A model generated the notes under the pieces. It saw only the letters and a program-made list of their open reading frames with translations, was not told the DNA's origin and made no database searches. Shown in pieces: positions 37,801 to 46,394 of a stretch of 64,000 bases of DNA (within the stretch, counting starts at the first letter, position 1; every line of letters starts with the position of its first letter). This stretch comes from an uncultured Eubacteriales bacterium. GTDB lineage: Bacteria; Bacillota; Clostridia; Oscillospirales; Acutalibacteraceae. The stretch covers positions 124,001 through 188,000 of the forward strand of contig CAKUVH010000002.1 of the NCBI GenBank assembly GCA_934695425.1. Reading direction: 5' to 3'. A program made the translations under genes and the position numbers.

Positions 37801-38732
37801 ATGAACTTGTGCATTTGTGGTCCACATTTTTGAGCAATGAATTAATAGCTAAATATCTGCCAGAAAGCAAAGCGAAGGACTATAGAAGGGATCTAAAACT
37901 TATCAAATCTGAAATTGTGATAAACCCGTCCTTAGAAGAGTCAATTGAAAAATACAATTTACTGTCTAAGAAGATTTTACGTTATATGGAAGCTGTATTA
38001 GCGAGATTAAATTCTGAAGCTTCAGAAAACGGTATCGAAAGGATCTTAAAAAAGATTACCAAACACGAACCGGACCGGGATTTAACAGAAATATTAGAAA
38101 CCAAAAAAGATGTAGATGGTAAATTTACAGGAATGAACACTTCCAAAGTAAGCACCGCTTTCAATAAAGCGATTAAATCACTTGTGAAAAATGGAAAAGT
38201 TGCGAAAAACATTAATATCGATGATCTAATCTCTCAATTTAGTGAGGTTAAAGGATTTAAAGGAGCATTAAAAACATCACTAAAAAGTTCTAAATTAGAT
38301 GGATGGGGTATCGAAACCGGAAATGAAGAAGAAACAAAGAAAATTCGCACAGTGATGGGCGTGTTGCTTATCAGCATGGCATATTTGCCGGGCGGTTCAG
38401 ATAGCATTCTAAATGCATGCGATGGTCTTAAACAAGGCGGATTAAAGGGAACCGGTTATGATTTTATTGGACAGGCATCCAAGGTTCGCAAGGAAATAAA
38501 AAAGCAAGCTCTTAAAGGAGTTACAGGCGATAAACTTGCCAATAATTTAAAAAACGGTAGCGCAAGTGAGAGCCTCGGATATTTTATAAATGTATCGAAA
38601 ATCCCGGAAATATCGGGTAAATTTGGCAAATTAGTAAATATAAAAGCCAGCGCAGTGCGTAAAGCTCGTAGGATAGGGGAGGCTATGAAAGGAAAAATTG
38701 GAAGTTTATTCGGTGGTAAAGATAAAGATTAA
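34854..38732 (+). CDS. giant modular protein of the TA-promoter family
   Basis: 1292 residues; ATG 34854 has AGGAGG 9 bases upstream (earlier in-frame codons lie in the promoter). Residues 1-80 carry two tandem repeats of LGETxV...LYSTVxPxNK and a third motif VYSAV, placing tyrosines at about 30, 54 and 76. About 77-500 contains two copies of a module with WPTP, GNIxF, an FKKAFF/FRKAFF helix and QEAACLL/PEAACLL. Helical modules with YNKFIDRHENFI- and FNTFKERHGAFI-type starts follow, then the C-terminal domain shared with the previous gene (KKILRYMEAVLARLNS to KFGKLV). No signal peptide or known catalytic motif. I do not recognise the family. Confidence 0.7.
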   Translation: MAIKSKLGETIVHPESDSSKGNNSGKSNLYSTVGPKNKFNLGETKVNSGRAGLYSTVRPQNKSTQMPKSIENNGVYSAVFKNPNWILVDSGTKEKQEGTIYLIADPSKEDKVPMVGGNWPTPVSFYKNLSAELSNGQKVTGNIKFYAETKKKSYILGGTIRFSEKGGEEVVEDKLKDDPLGIFKKAFFDEAQKNDIWKGNPGMGDICDKVKKSYAFRKRFKKYFDVSKFTMNTAGKELFDKKFKNINLKSDSLENIDYGQEAACLLCMRLVNENPITDCKKANNKLYAVYSGAYWYLVDFTSNPGTKMGQIYRGEKPLKGSWPTPDIFAEDLSAVSFDNTKFVGNIGFCEGKSIENDPRSYDVTGYGGYYGELEFGEEGAVVTDDGNEGKKPEYKSVVDFRKAFFSQVKKSRVKEWNDTTSMSDICIDINTKKVGDFKKRLQNYLTDSAKGVVLNKKGNETFKEELKIAIPEGYEPEAACLLYVYGIAGMDEHREEVLAAERAKRLAAENVAVLGYVSDEDRKEYTDKLEKLRESYNKFIDRHENFIAKQNGKDINTVKKLIENKLEKAGIDYGDYNIERWAKEGEKYTDKMRKEGLSLLMVFSLGLSWLVEKYFDAKKGMFKEHKRTFSNLFTHAKHRYMAEYKKKCLDAAIGALDQLISQLNRIEDVLSAENPEEKNSSSVDGTNKQNSVSDSSEKSSKDLHPNEKESNKEAVEKIRKECVNDLRLIAEMFNTFKERHGAFIEHFGNNEEALKGYLGKFPNHSEYNIDLWGKKSEGVNLTVKDDSTFKKLVKDCKVIENQIVPYFDKDSKVRQGFIDIAYGNKAYDVSGTVDEKKANLLKSAFEEFKRLVVKAKEQQSLLTGNLKYADPIEPEAKEEAKPAEVVEKNQAAEESKPLPVVPVAEKKESSEDTKKLQEMKDKYNKVVRRYNAFSEAREKFISEIDNDKNKKDMLTKEVLDGVQGSWWDVLTERRGEFTGFEIDELVHLWSTFLSNELIAKYLPESKAKDYRRDLKLIKSEIVINPSLEESIEKYNLLSKKILRYMEAVLARLNSEASENGIERILKKITKHEPDRDLTEILETKKDVDGKFTGMNTSKVSTAFNKAIKSLVKNGKVAKNINIDDLISQFSEVKGFKGALKTSLKSSKLDGWGIETGNEEETKKIRTVMGVLLISMAYLPGGSDSILNACDGLKQGGLKGTGYDFIGQASKVRKEIKKQALKGVTGDKLANNLKNGSASESLGYFINVSKIPEISGKFGKLVNIKASAVRKARRIGEAMKGKIGSLFGGKDKD

Positions 38733-38738
38733 AATAAA

Positions 38739-38764
38739 ACCGACCTAGATAGGTCGGCTTTTAA
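38739..38764 (+). terminator. terminator 2 of the TA-promoter array
   Basis: ACCGACCT and AGGTCGGC stem with T run. The following intergenic bases (TTAATTGCGTAGATAT) repeat those after terminator 1, which shows unit duplication. Confidence 0.85.
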
Positions 38765-38803
38765 TTGCGTAGATATGATTTATATAAATTTTGCACAAAA
38801 TAC

Positions 38804-38832
38804 TTGACATTATATATATATATATATATAAT
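38804..38832 (+). promoter_or_regulatory. TA-tract promoter 3
   Basis: Perfect TTGACA (38804-38809) and TATAAT (38827-38832) with an optimal 17-base spacer. The tract is (TA)10. Confidence 0.78.
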
Positions 38833-38874
38833 GTTACTGAACCCAAAAAATAAACATATGAAAGGATGATAAAA

Positions 38875-39384
38875 ATGAAAATACCATTTAAAGCTAAAAC
38901 AAAAGATTGCAAAACTTTAGCAGGTTACGTTGCTCTGTATAGTAAAGTATTTGAATCATATTTTGGGACTTCTAAACTTTATAAAGAGGAAGAAAAGGCT
39001 TGTAGAGAATCTAAGGATAGTGCAAAAGAACTTGATAAAACAATTAACAAATTGACAAATAAGGTTATAAAAAGAACTGATTTAAAGTGGGAAGAAAAGG
39101 ACTATATAAATATTGCGAGAATAGCTGATATATATATAAAGCTCAAAGGTAGCGAACAAGACGAATACAATAAAAAATATGAAAAGATGAAATCAGACTA
39201 TTATGAAATGGAGAGACTTATATCTGACTTCAATAAGAAAAATGATAATAAATTGTCGAAAGACATAGCGAGTGAAGAATCATTAAAAAAATTTAAACTT
39301 CCGCTTCCCGGAAATCCAGAATTATTTGGAAAAGGCAAACTAGCAGAGTTTGTAGATATGTTAAATCCGGATAACTTAAAATAA
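38875..39384 (+). CDS. small lysine-rich protein of the TA-promoter array
   Basis: 169 residues, helical and lysine/glutamate-rich, no signal peptide. The start MKIPFKAKTKDCK is shared with the next gene (MKIPFKMKTKDCK), as are several helix positions, so the two are paralogues. ATG 38875 is preferred because AAAGGA is 8 bases away; an ATG nine bases upstream overlaps it. It ends LPGNPELFGKGKLAEFVDML. Unknown family. The conserved basic N-terminus could be a delivery or localisation signal (speculative). Confidence 0.65.
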   Translation: MKIPFKAKTKDCKTLAGYVALYSKVFESYFGTSKLYKEEEKACRESKDSAKELDKTINKLTNKVIKRTDLKWEEKDYINIARIADIYIKLKGSEQDEYNKKYEKMKSDYYEMERLISDFNKKNDNKLSKDIASEESLKKFKLPLPGNPELFGKGKLAEFVDMLNPDNLK

Positions 39385-39401
39385 TAATACTTCACAATAA
39401 C

Positions 39402-39428
39402 AAAACCACACTTTTTCGTGTGGTTTTA
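39402..39428 (+). terminator. terminator 3 of the TA-promoter array
   Basis: AAAACCACAC, loop TTTTTC, GTGTGGTTTT. Nearly identical to the hairpin after the next gene. Confidence 0.85.
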
Positions 39429-39455
39429 ATTTATGTAAATTTTATACAAAAACCC

Positions 39456-39481
39456 TTGATATTTATATATATATATATAAT
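39456..39481 (+). promoter_or_regulatory. TA-tract promoter 4
   Basis: TTGATA (39456-39461) and TATAAT (39476-39481) with about (TA)8 and a 14-base spacer, the same short state as promoter 2. Confidence 0.65.
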
Positions 39482-39525
39482 ATTAGTAAGCCCATAAAAA
39501 ACAAACATAAGAAAGGATGATAAAA

Positions 39526-40095
39526 ATGAAAATACCATTCAAAATGAAAACAAAAGATTGTAAATCACAGGTCACGGCTGTATTAGCTTTGTGGGGAAAA
39601 TTTTTAGAACTTTATTCTGTGGATGCTTATAAAAATTTCTGTGCTGAAAAATCATTTAATGAATACCAAAAAAAAGATGCCAAAAAAGATTTGGGAGATT
39701 TAGAAAAATCTGCAAAGAAAATTAAAGATGATGCGAAAGAATTTGACAAATTTATTGTTAGTGTTTCTAGCAAGGAAAAGGATAAAAAGAAAGAAAAAGC
39801 GTTATTGAATAATCCTAAAGAAATTGCTTCAAGCGGCAGTCAAAATGAACAAAGAAAATATGAAGAGTTCTTTAGAAAAATAGAAAGCGATTATAAAGAT
39901 ATTAAGAAACAAATGGAAACAAAAGAAATGAGAAAATATTATAAGAAACGTTTTCCAACACCTAAGACAGACTATGTGAAATTGTGTGGTCGTGCGCCTG
40001 AAGCACTGGATATGCTTAATAAAGAAGCTAAACCTAAAAGCGATAATGATTATGTAGAAGCTGGCAAGGTCTTTTATGAGTATGAGCTTTCGTAA
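39526..40095 (+). CDS. paralogous small lysine-rich protein
   Basis: 189 residues, paralogue of the preceding protein with the same N-terminal MKIPFKxKTKDCK and a longer lysine-rich central helix (KEKDKKKEKALLNNPKEI). No signal peptide or known domain. ATG 39526 is chosen with GAAAGGA upstream as in the sister gene. Its own promoter and terminator make it an independent unit. Confidence 0.65.
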   Translation: MKIPFKMKTKDCKSQVTAVLALWGKFLELYSVDAYKNFCAEKSFNEYQKKDAKKDLGDLEKSAKKIKDDAKEFDKFIVSVSSKEKDKKKEKALLNNPKEIASSGSQNEQRKYEEFFRKIESDYKDIKKQMETKEMRKYYKKRFPTPKTDYVKLCGRAPEALDMLNKEAKPKSDNDYVEAGKVFYEYELS

Positions 40096-40099
40096 TAAA

Positions 40100-40126
40100 A
40101 AACCACACTTTTTCGTGTGGTTTTTT
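40100..40126. terminator. bidirectional terminator closing the array
   Basis: AACCACAC, loop TTTTTC, GTGTGGTT and a T run, between the last array gene and the convergent aminopeptidase gene. Confidence 0.88.
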
Positions 40127-40137
40127 GTTATTTTAAG

Positions 40138-41550
40138 TTAGATATCGTAATCGCTGAAAAACGCTTTTATCCCTTTGAAAGTCATATAGAGGTCTATTTT
40201 TGAAATGACTTCGAAAGGAGAATGCATTGACAGAACCGGAACGCCTACATCGATAACATCTGCGTTTAAATTCGAAACATATTTTGCGATTGTTCCGCCG
40301 CCACCGATATCAACCTTTCCGAGTTCGCTGCTTTGCCAAACTACATTGTTGTCGCTGAAAAGTTTGCAAATTTCCCCGGTGAATTCTGCCGAAGCATCGG
40401 AGGTACCATATTTTCCGCCGCTTCCCGTATATTTTGTGAGCACTACGCCGTGGTTCATGAAGGAACTGTTTCTTACCTCATAACTATTCGCGAAAGTTGG
40501 ATCAAATGCAGCGTTTACATCAGCTGAAAGACATTTTGATTTTGAAAGTACATCTCTTCCTTTGACGTCATCCATATTTGCAAGGTCCGAAATTAAATAT
40601 TTAAGGAAATTCGATTGCATACCTGTATTACCGTCGCTGCCGGTTTCTTCTTTATCCGCCAAAAGAACTATCGTTGTCTTTTCAGGAGAAGTGCATTCGA
40701 GAATCGCCTCTATGCACGGATACGCACAGGAACGGTCATCGTGAGCATATCCGCCAATCATGCTTCTGTCAAATCCTATATCTCTGGCTTTCATGGCCGG
40801 AACCAGTTCTAAATCTGATGAAATCAAATCATCTTCTACGATGCCGTATTTTTCATTTAGTAATTTTAAAATATTTAATTTTACAAGTTCAGATTCTTCG
40901 TCGTTTTTAAACGGCATACTTCCGATTAGTACGTTTAAATCTTCGCCCATTATAGCTTCGCACATTTTTTTGTTCATTTGTTCCCTGGCCAAATGGGGGA
41001 GGAGGTCAGTAACGCAGAAACATGGTTCGTTTTCGTCTTCTCCCAAGTTTACATCTACATATGAACCGTCTTTTTTCACGATTCTACCGTGTAATGATAG
41101 CGGTATGGTAGTCCATTGGTATTTTTTAATACCACCATAATAATGCGATTTAAACATCGCTAACTCATTTGTTTCAAATACAGGATTTGGTTTTAAATCC
41201 AGTCTTGGAGCATCTACATGAGATATGGCCAGCTTAACTCCTTGCTTGGTGCCTTGTTTTCCGACAACTACCAACGCTATGGAATGTCCTCTGTTTACGA
41301 TATAAAATTTATCGCCCGGCTTATATTTTTTAGATTTGTCAAATTCGGTAAATCCTGCTTCTTTGGCTTTTTCTAGTGCAAAAACTACACTTTCTCTTTC
41401 TGTTTTGGAAGCGTCCAAGAATTTTTTGTATTTCTCGCCAAATTTTTCGATTTTTTCCATTTCTTCTGCAGGAATAGTTTTAGAACCATGTTTAGCGGTT
41501 GAAAATAATTTTTCCTTTAGTAATTTTGCTTCACTTTTTGTTGAACTCAT
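40138..41550 (-). CDS. M18-family aminopeptidase
   Basis: 470 residues, the usual length for bacterial M18 zinc aminopeptidases that remove N-terminal residues from cytosolic peptides. Metal- and active-site stretches are visible: ISHVDAPRLDLKPNP, LGEDENEPCF, LADKEETGSDG, SADVNAAFDP and LSMHSPFEV. No signal peptide. The transglycosylase gene ends 4 bases upstream, so they are probably co-transcribed with the tsaC and prfA group. Confidence 0.9.
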   Translation of the reverse strand: MSSTKSEAKLLKEKLFSTAKHGSKTIPAEEMEKIEKFGEKYKKFLDASKTERESVVFALEKAKEAGFTEFDKSKKYKPGDKFYIVNRGHSIALVVVGKQGTKQGVKLAISHVDAPRLDLKPNPVFETNELAMFKSHYYGGIKKYQWTTIPLSLHGRIVKKDGSYVDVNLGEDENEPCFCVTDLLPHLAREQMNKKMCEAIMGEDLNVLIGSMPFKNDEESELVKLNILKLLNEKYGIVEDDLISSDLELVPAMKARDIGFDRSMIGGYAHDDRSCAYPCIEAILECTSPEKTTIVLLADKEETGSDGNTGMQSNFLKYLISDLANMDDVKGRDVLSKSKCLSADVNAAFDPTFANSYEVRNSSFMNHGVVLTKYTGSGGKYGTSDASAEFTGEICKLFSDNNVVWQSSELGKVDIGGGGTIAKYVSNLNADVIDVGVPVLSMHSPFEVISKIDLYMTFKGIKAFFSDYDI

Positions 41551-41553
41551 AAA

Positions 41554-42156
41554 TTACAACTCCTCTTTCTCAAAATAAATTTTATTATACATTTTTTCAG
41601 CGTGTTTAACTTTTTTCAGATATACTTCGGTTTCAGGATAGGGAATTTTAGATAAATGTTTTCCGTCTTTAGAAAAATTCTTATCGCCAAGCCACCTATC
41701 TACAGTGGCGACCCCCGCATTATATGCGCATAAACAGGAGTCCGGATTTGAATACATCTTTTTTAAAACTGATATTAATAGTGTTCCGCGAAGTATATTT
41801 ATTCTGGGATTTTTTATTAATGATGAATCATATTTTTCTTTTTCATAGAGGTTTAACCATTCAAAAGTTTCTTTGGTTATTTGCATTAACCCCTGCGCGT
41901 TTGCGTGAGAATGTGCATTCTCGTTGAAATTACTCTCGCACTTAATCACGGCATATATCAGCGACCTATTCACTTTATATTTTGCCGAAGCTTCATTCAC
42001 ATATTCTTCATATTTAATCGGATACATACATTTTAGTATTTTTTTGTATCCCAAAGTTATTAAAAAAATCGATGATATAACCAGAAATATTCCTGCTATA
42101 AAAATTAAAATTTTCTTATTTAATTTTATTATCTTAATTCCTCCAAAAAATATCAT
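41554..42156 (-). CDS. membrane-anchored lytic transglycosylase
   Basis: 200 residues: N-terminal membrane anchor (about 13-38) and an SLT (lysozyme-like) domain. IYAVIKCESNFNENAHSHAN carries the catalytic Glu, AQGLMQITKETFEWL and CAYNAGVATVDRWLGD are the usual SLT motifs. It cleaves the glycan backbone of peptidoglycan outside the membrane. It lies in a run of minus-strand core genes next to tsaC and the aminopeptidase. Confidence 0.88.
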   Translation of the reverse strand: MIFFGGIKIIKLNKKILIFIAGIFLVISSIFLITLGYKKILKCMYPIKYEEYVNEASAKYKVNRSLIYAVIKCESNFNENAHSHANAQGLMQITKETFEWLNLYEKEKYDSSLIKNPRINILRGTLLISVLKKMYSNPDSCLCAYNAGVATVDRWLGDKNFSKDGKHLSKIPYPETEVYLKKVKHAEKMYNKIYFEKEEL

Positions 42157-42163
42157 AAATTTA

Positions 42164-43189
42164 TTACATTAAATCAACAATTTCAAATCCCGCAGCTCTC
42201 ACCAAACGATTATAGACAGCCATGCTCATTTCATCGCTCTCGAAAAAGTGAGCGTAGACCAATCCGATATCACTGTCGTCGATTTGGCGCAGTCTGTCAA
42301 AAATATTGCGGGCCTGTTCTGAGGAGTTTTTTGCGCTTCCGTAAGATATATATGGAATCTTCAAATATGGTATGTCTTCATCCAGGCACAAAGCAGCCAC
42401 GCCGGAGTTGTGGTTAAAATTTACATATTTGGCAAAAACCTCACTCGGAGCTTTTACCATTATGACTCTTGCGCGCGGAGAATAATGTCTGTATTTCATC
42501 CCTGGAGATAAAACTTTTTGATTGGGAGATATTTTTTGAAACACAGATTTATCTATTTCTATTTTTCCTATTGTTTTTTCTATATCTTCAGGAGTTACGG
42601 CACCCGGGCGCAACAATTTAGGTGTGTTCTCATCTAATAAAGATATGACCGTCGATTCAACGCCTATATCGCAATTTCCTCCGTCTACTATGGCGTCTAT
42701 TTTTCCGTCCAAATCTTTAACCACATGACTAAATTTAGTAGGGCTGGGCGTGCCCGATAAATTTGCCGAAGGCGCCACGAGTGGAACTCCGGCCTCTTTT
42801 ATAATTTCTCTTGCGATTTCATTTGAAGGAAATCTTACTGCGACCGAATCCATTCCTGCAGTTACTTCATCGGGTATGTTCTTATTCTTCGGAAGAATCA
42901 TTGTTAAAGGTCCGGGCCAAAATTTTTCTGCCAATTTTTTTGCTTTTGGAGGAAAATAAGAAACAACATTATATATTTCCTCTATATCGGATATATGCAC
43001 AATTAAAGGGTTGTCGGACGGTCTTCCTTTTGCGGAAAAAATTTTTTTGACAGCTTGGGGATCAAAAGCGTTCCCTGCCAAACCGTATACTGTTTCTGTA
43101 GGAATAGCAACTATTCCTCCTGATGAAAGTATGCTTGCTGCTTGAGCTAAATTTGTTTTATCTAAATGTAAAGTCTTTAATTCTACCAA
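42164..43189 (-). CDS. L-threonylcarbamoyladenylate synthase (Sua5/YwlC type)
   Basis: 341 residues: an N-terminal TsaC/YrdC domain (GGIVAIPTETVYGLAGNAFD, then SVAVRFPSNEIAREI and VGVESTVI-like GVESTVISL) plus the C-terminal Sua5 domain of about 120 residues. It makes threonylcarbamoyl-AMP for t6A at position 37 of ANN-decoding tRNAs. TTG start. The stop of prfA is 3 bases upstream, a common Firmicute pairing. Confidence 0.93.
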   Translation of the reverse strand: MVELKTLHLDKTNLAQAASILSSGGIVAIPTETVYGLAGNAFDPQAVKKIFSAKGRPSDNPLIVHISDIEEIYNVVSYFPPKAKKLAEKFWPGPLTMILPKNKNIPDEVTAGMDSVAVRFPSNEIAREIIKEAGVPLVAPSANLSGTPSPTKFSHVVKDLDGKIDAIVDGGNCDIGVESTVISLLDENTPKLLRPGAVTPEDIEKTIGKIEIDKSVFQKISPNQKVLSPGMKYRHYSPRARVIMVKAPSEVFAKYVNFNHNSGVAALCLDEDIPYLKIPYISYGSAKNSSEQARNIFDRLRQIDDSDIGLVYAHFFESDEMSMAVYNRLVRAAGFEIVDLM

Positions 43190-43192
43190 TTT

Positions 43193-44266
43193 CTAATCTT
43201 CTTTCCCTGATAATTTTGCTGCACGGTCTGCTGTTATTAGAGCATCAATTATTTCATCTAAGCTCCCGTTTAAAATATCTTCAAGCTTGTATAAAGTCAA
43301 CCCGATACGATGGTCTGTTACACGGCTTTGAGGATAATTATAAGTTCTTATTCTTTCAGAGCGATCTCCGGTACCAACCTGAGAACGTCTTTCTTCGGCT
43401 ACTGCGCTTTCTTGTTCTGCGCGTTTTGCTTCCAGTAATCTTGATTTTAAAACTTTCATAGCTTTATCTTTATTTTTATATTGACTTCTTTCGTCTTGGC
43501 ATTCAACTACCAATCCTGTAGGTAAATGAGTTATTCTTATGGCAGATTCTGTTTTGTTTACATGTTGTCCGCCTGCGCCTCCTGCACGATAGGTATCAAT
43601 TTGCAAATCGGTTGGATTTATATCTATTTCGACGTCTTCTGCTTCAGGTAATACAGCCACTGTTACCGTCGAAGTATGCACTCTTCCCTGAGCTTCGGTA
43701 TCCGGAACTCTTTGAACTCTATGAACTCCGCTTTCGAATTTCAATCTTGAATATGCACCTTCGCCCGAAATCATAAAGCTGATTTCTTTGAAGCCGCCTA
43801 ATTGAGTTTCGTTTGAATTTAAAACTTCTACTTTCCAGTGCCTTTCCTGAGCATACATATTATACATTCTGAATAAAACCCCGGAGAATAGAGCCGCTTC
43901 TTCTCCGCCTGCTCCTCCGCGAATTTCTATGATAACATTTCTGTCATCATTGGGGTCTTTGGGGAGAAGTAGAATTTTCAATTCATCGGATATTTTATTT
44001 ATGTTTTCTTTAGCGGTTTCCATCTCGGCTTCGGCCATTTCTTTGAATTCTTTTTCTATCCCTGATTCTTCAAGAATTTCTTTAGCCTCATTTAAATTTT
44101 TTTCTTGGACTTTATACTCACGGTACTTTTCTACTATAGGTGTTAAATTCTTTAATTCCTTCATAAGAGATTTATATTTGTTCTGGTCTGAAAGAATTGC
44201 GGGATTGCACAATTCTTCGTTTATTTCTTCAAATCGCTTTTCTGTGGATTCCAATCTACTAAACAA
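43193..44266 (-). CDS. prfA: peptide chain release factor 1
   Basis: 357 residues. It recognises UAA and UAG and releases the peptide. The GGQ loop lies in [17 protein letters not shown], and the codon-recognition PxT-type region and C-terminal [19 protein letters not shown] are present. Neighbour sua5 is translationally close. TTG start behind GGAGGAAGTAAC. Confidence 0.96.
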   Translation of the reverse strand: MFSRLESTEKRFEEINEELCNPAILSDQNKYKSLMKELKNLTPIVEKYREYKVQEKNLNEAKEILEESGIEKEFKEMAEAEMETAKENINKISDELKILLLPKDPNDDRNVIIEIRGGAGGEEAALFSGVLFRMYNMYAQERHWKVEVLNSNETQLGGFKEISFMISGEGAYSRLKFESGVHRVQRVPDTEAQGRVHTSTVTVAVLPEAEDVEIDINPTDLQIDTYRAGGAGGQHVNKTESAIRITHLPTGLVVECQDERSQYKNKDKAMKVLKSRLLEAKRAEQESAVAEERRSQVGTGDRSERIRTYNYPQSRVTDHRIGLTLYKLEDILNGSLDEIIDALITADRAAKLSGKED

Positions 44267-44336
44267 GTTACTTCCTCCATTTATTGTAGTCTAATTCTTA
44301 ATTATACCACAAGTCTTATTATTTCGCTACTCATAA

Positions 44337-45275
44337 TTATTGTTTATTCCAATTTATGTTTATCGGATTAGAAGACATAAAATTTCCAAGGTCTATTTTT
44401 CCGTCATGGATATAACCTATTCCACTCGAATTTCCTCTAAAGCACTCGGTTGAGTGTATAATGCAAAAATCTCTTGTGCGGCATATGCTTCTAAATGCAT
44501 ATCCTCGGGTTTGTAAATCGTGCCCTTTTACTATTCGTTTAACGCCACGGTTATGTTCAAAAAAATTTCGGATGTCTTTTTCAAAAAAATCAACTTCAAA
44601 TCTATCCCAAAGCAAGCCATAAATAAGTCGATTTTTACTATTTAAAGTTCCCGTGACATTAGCGGTATAATAGGCTCCTTTTTTTATGCTGTCTACTTTG
44701 GACGGACCGTGTTTGCAGAGCTTTTCGTTTATTCCACCGTGTACGCAGAAAGTGTCAAAAGTTCCGTCGTTTACTATTGCAGCAATGGATAAACTAGAAA
44801 ATATTCTTGAAATATTTGAAACTATTTTGGTGTACATCGGAGCATTTGGCGTGCTTATTAATTTACTGAACCAAGCGGAAGATACCAAAGTGTCTTCGTG
44901 ATTCCCGCGCAAAAGAAACACATTATAAGGATAATGTAATTTCAATTCTAAAATAGTCTCCAAACATTCAACGCTGTTTCGGCCTCTGTCTACGTAATCG
45001 CCTAAAAATAAAATTCTTGTACCGGGGTCTTGATTGTACTTGGATTTGAAAAACGAAATGCATCTTATCAGAGATTCCAAATTGCCGTGTATATCCCCAA
45101 CTACTACTGTGGGTCCGTTTATTTTTAATAGAGAAGGTTCATTTTTTAAAATTTTCACAATATTACTGTTATCAGTTTCATCGGTTAGAGGTTTAAACAT
45201 AGCGTGCAATGGCACAGCTGATGGTGCTGTCAAAAAAATCCCTAAAATTACAGATAAAATTTTATTTCTAATCAT
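44337..45275 (-). CDS. secreted PPP-family serine/threonine phosphatase
   Basis: 312 residues with a signal peptide at 1-25 (ILSVILGIFLTAPSAVPLHA). All metal-binding motifs of the PP1/PP2A/PP2B superfamily are present: GDIHG at 60-64, GDYVDRG at 92-98, GNHE at 124-127, then VHGGI (about 176) and KGHD. A typical bacterial member would be cytosolic; export suggests an extracellular or host-cell substrate, such as host phosphoproteins (inference). AAGGAGG supports ATG 45275. Single gene between prfA and the RluA gene. Confidence 0.88.
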   Translation of the reverse strand: MIRNKILSVILGIFLTAPSAVPLHAMFKPLTDETDNSNIVKILKNEPSLLKINGPTVVVGDIHGNLESLIRCISFFKSKYNQDPGTRILFLGDYVDRGRNSVECLETILELKLHYPYNVFLLRGNHEDTLVSSAWFSKLISTPNAPMYTKIVSNISRIFSSLSIAAIVNDGTFDTFCVHGGINEKLCKHGPSKVDSIKKGAYYTANVTGTLNSKNRLIYGLLWDRFEVDFFEKDIRNFFEHNRGVKRIVKGHDLQTRGYAFRSICRTRDFCIIHSTECFRGNSSGIGYIHDGKIDLGNFMSSNPININWNKQ

Positions 45276-45413
45276 CCAATACCTCCTTAGATATATAACA
45301 TTGTAGTGGTAATTTACTTTTGTGTCAAAAAAATTAATTTTGTGTTTTTTTAAAAAATTGTTTAAAATAATAGACGAATATTTATTTTTAAATTGATAGG
45401 TGAATGTATTTTA

Positions 45414-46394
45414 ATGAAAAAAATATCAGTAAATAAAAATGACGCAGGCAACAGGTTGGATAAATTTATAAACAAGTGTTTTCCGAATATTCCATATTCG
45501 TTGTTGTACAAATACATAAGGAAAAAAAGAATAAAAGTAAACGGAAAGAAAGAGGGCATATCGTATCGTCTCAAAGAGGACGATATTTTAGAACTTTATA
45601 TCAATGATGAACTATTAGAAAAATCAAATAACAGCAGCGATTTTAAGGCTGCTTCGGAAGATATCGATATTTTATATGAAGACGATAATATTATGATCAT
45701 AAATAAAAAAGCCGGTCTAATTGTTCATCCCGACGATGATATAAAAGTAGATTGTCTTGTTAATAGAATTAAAAATTATCTTTTTAAAAAGGGTGAATTT
45801 GATCCTGAAAACGAAAATTCTTTTGCCCCGGCTTTGGTGAATCGAATAGACAGAAACACCTCCGGAATAGTTATAGCTGCTAAGAACGCGGAATCATTAC
45901 GCATACTTAATTTGAAAATGAAAGAACGAGAATTACACAAAAAATATATCTGCATTTTGTGTGGAGTTTTAAAAAAAGATTCCGAAATTTTAAAAGCATT
46001 TCTAGATAAAAATTCTTCCGAAAACAAAGTCTACATAAGCGATAAAATGAAAAACAAAAATTACAAAACAATACTCACCAAGTATTCGGTCATTGATAAA
46101 TCAAAAAAATTTACCCTTGCAGAGATTGAATTATTAACCGGCAGGACTCATCAAATTCGTGCTCATATGGCTTACCACGGATACCCTCTTCTCGGAGACG
46201 GAAAATATGGTGTTAACAAAATAAATCGAGAGATGGGGTATAAGTACCAGGCTCTTTGCGCATACAAGCTCAAATTTGATTTTAAAGATAAAGATAATCT
46301 TCTTGGATATCTTGACGGAAAAGAATTTAGAGTAGACATGGACAAAATATGGTTTGTAAGTGATTTTTACAAAAGACTGGCAAATATTTTTTAA
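45414..46394 (+). CDS. RluA-family rRNA pseudouridine synthase
   Basis: 326 residues. N-terminal S4 domain (GNRLDKFINKCFPNIPYSLL) and catalytic domain with VNRIDRNTSGIVIAAKN, the RIDxxTSG motif holding the catalytic Asp, then GRTHQIRAHMAYHGYPLLGD. It converts specific uridines of 23S rRNA to pseudouridine; the exact site is not predictable. ATG 45414 fits AGGTGA ten bases upstream. Its 3' end overlaps the spoIIM stop by 4 bases. Confidence 0.92.
   Translation: MKKISVNKNDAGNRLDKFINKCFPNIPYSLLYKYIRKKRIKVNGKKEGISYRLKEDDILELYINDELLEKSNNSSDFKAASEDIDILYEDDNIMIINKKAGLIVHPDDDIKVDCLVNRIKNYLFKKGEFDPENENSFAPALVNRIDRNTSGIVIAAKNAESLRILNLKMKERELHKKYICILCGVLKKDSEILKAFLDKNSSENKVYISDKMKNKNYKTILTKYSVIDKSKKFTLAEIELLTGRTHQIRAHMAYHGYPLLGDGKYGVNKINREMGYKYQALCAYKLKFDFKDKDNLLGYLDGKEFRVDMDKIWFVSDFYKRLANIF

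Noticed and set aside
40138..41550. Several plus-strand ORFs of 60-126 codons within the aminopeptidase gene
   Set aside because: All are antisense or frame shadows of a well-conserved M18 coding sequence.
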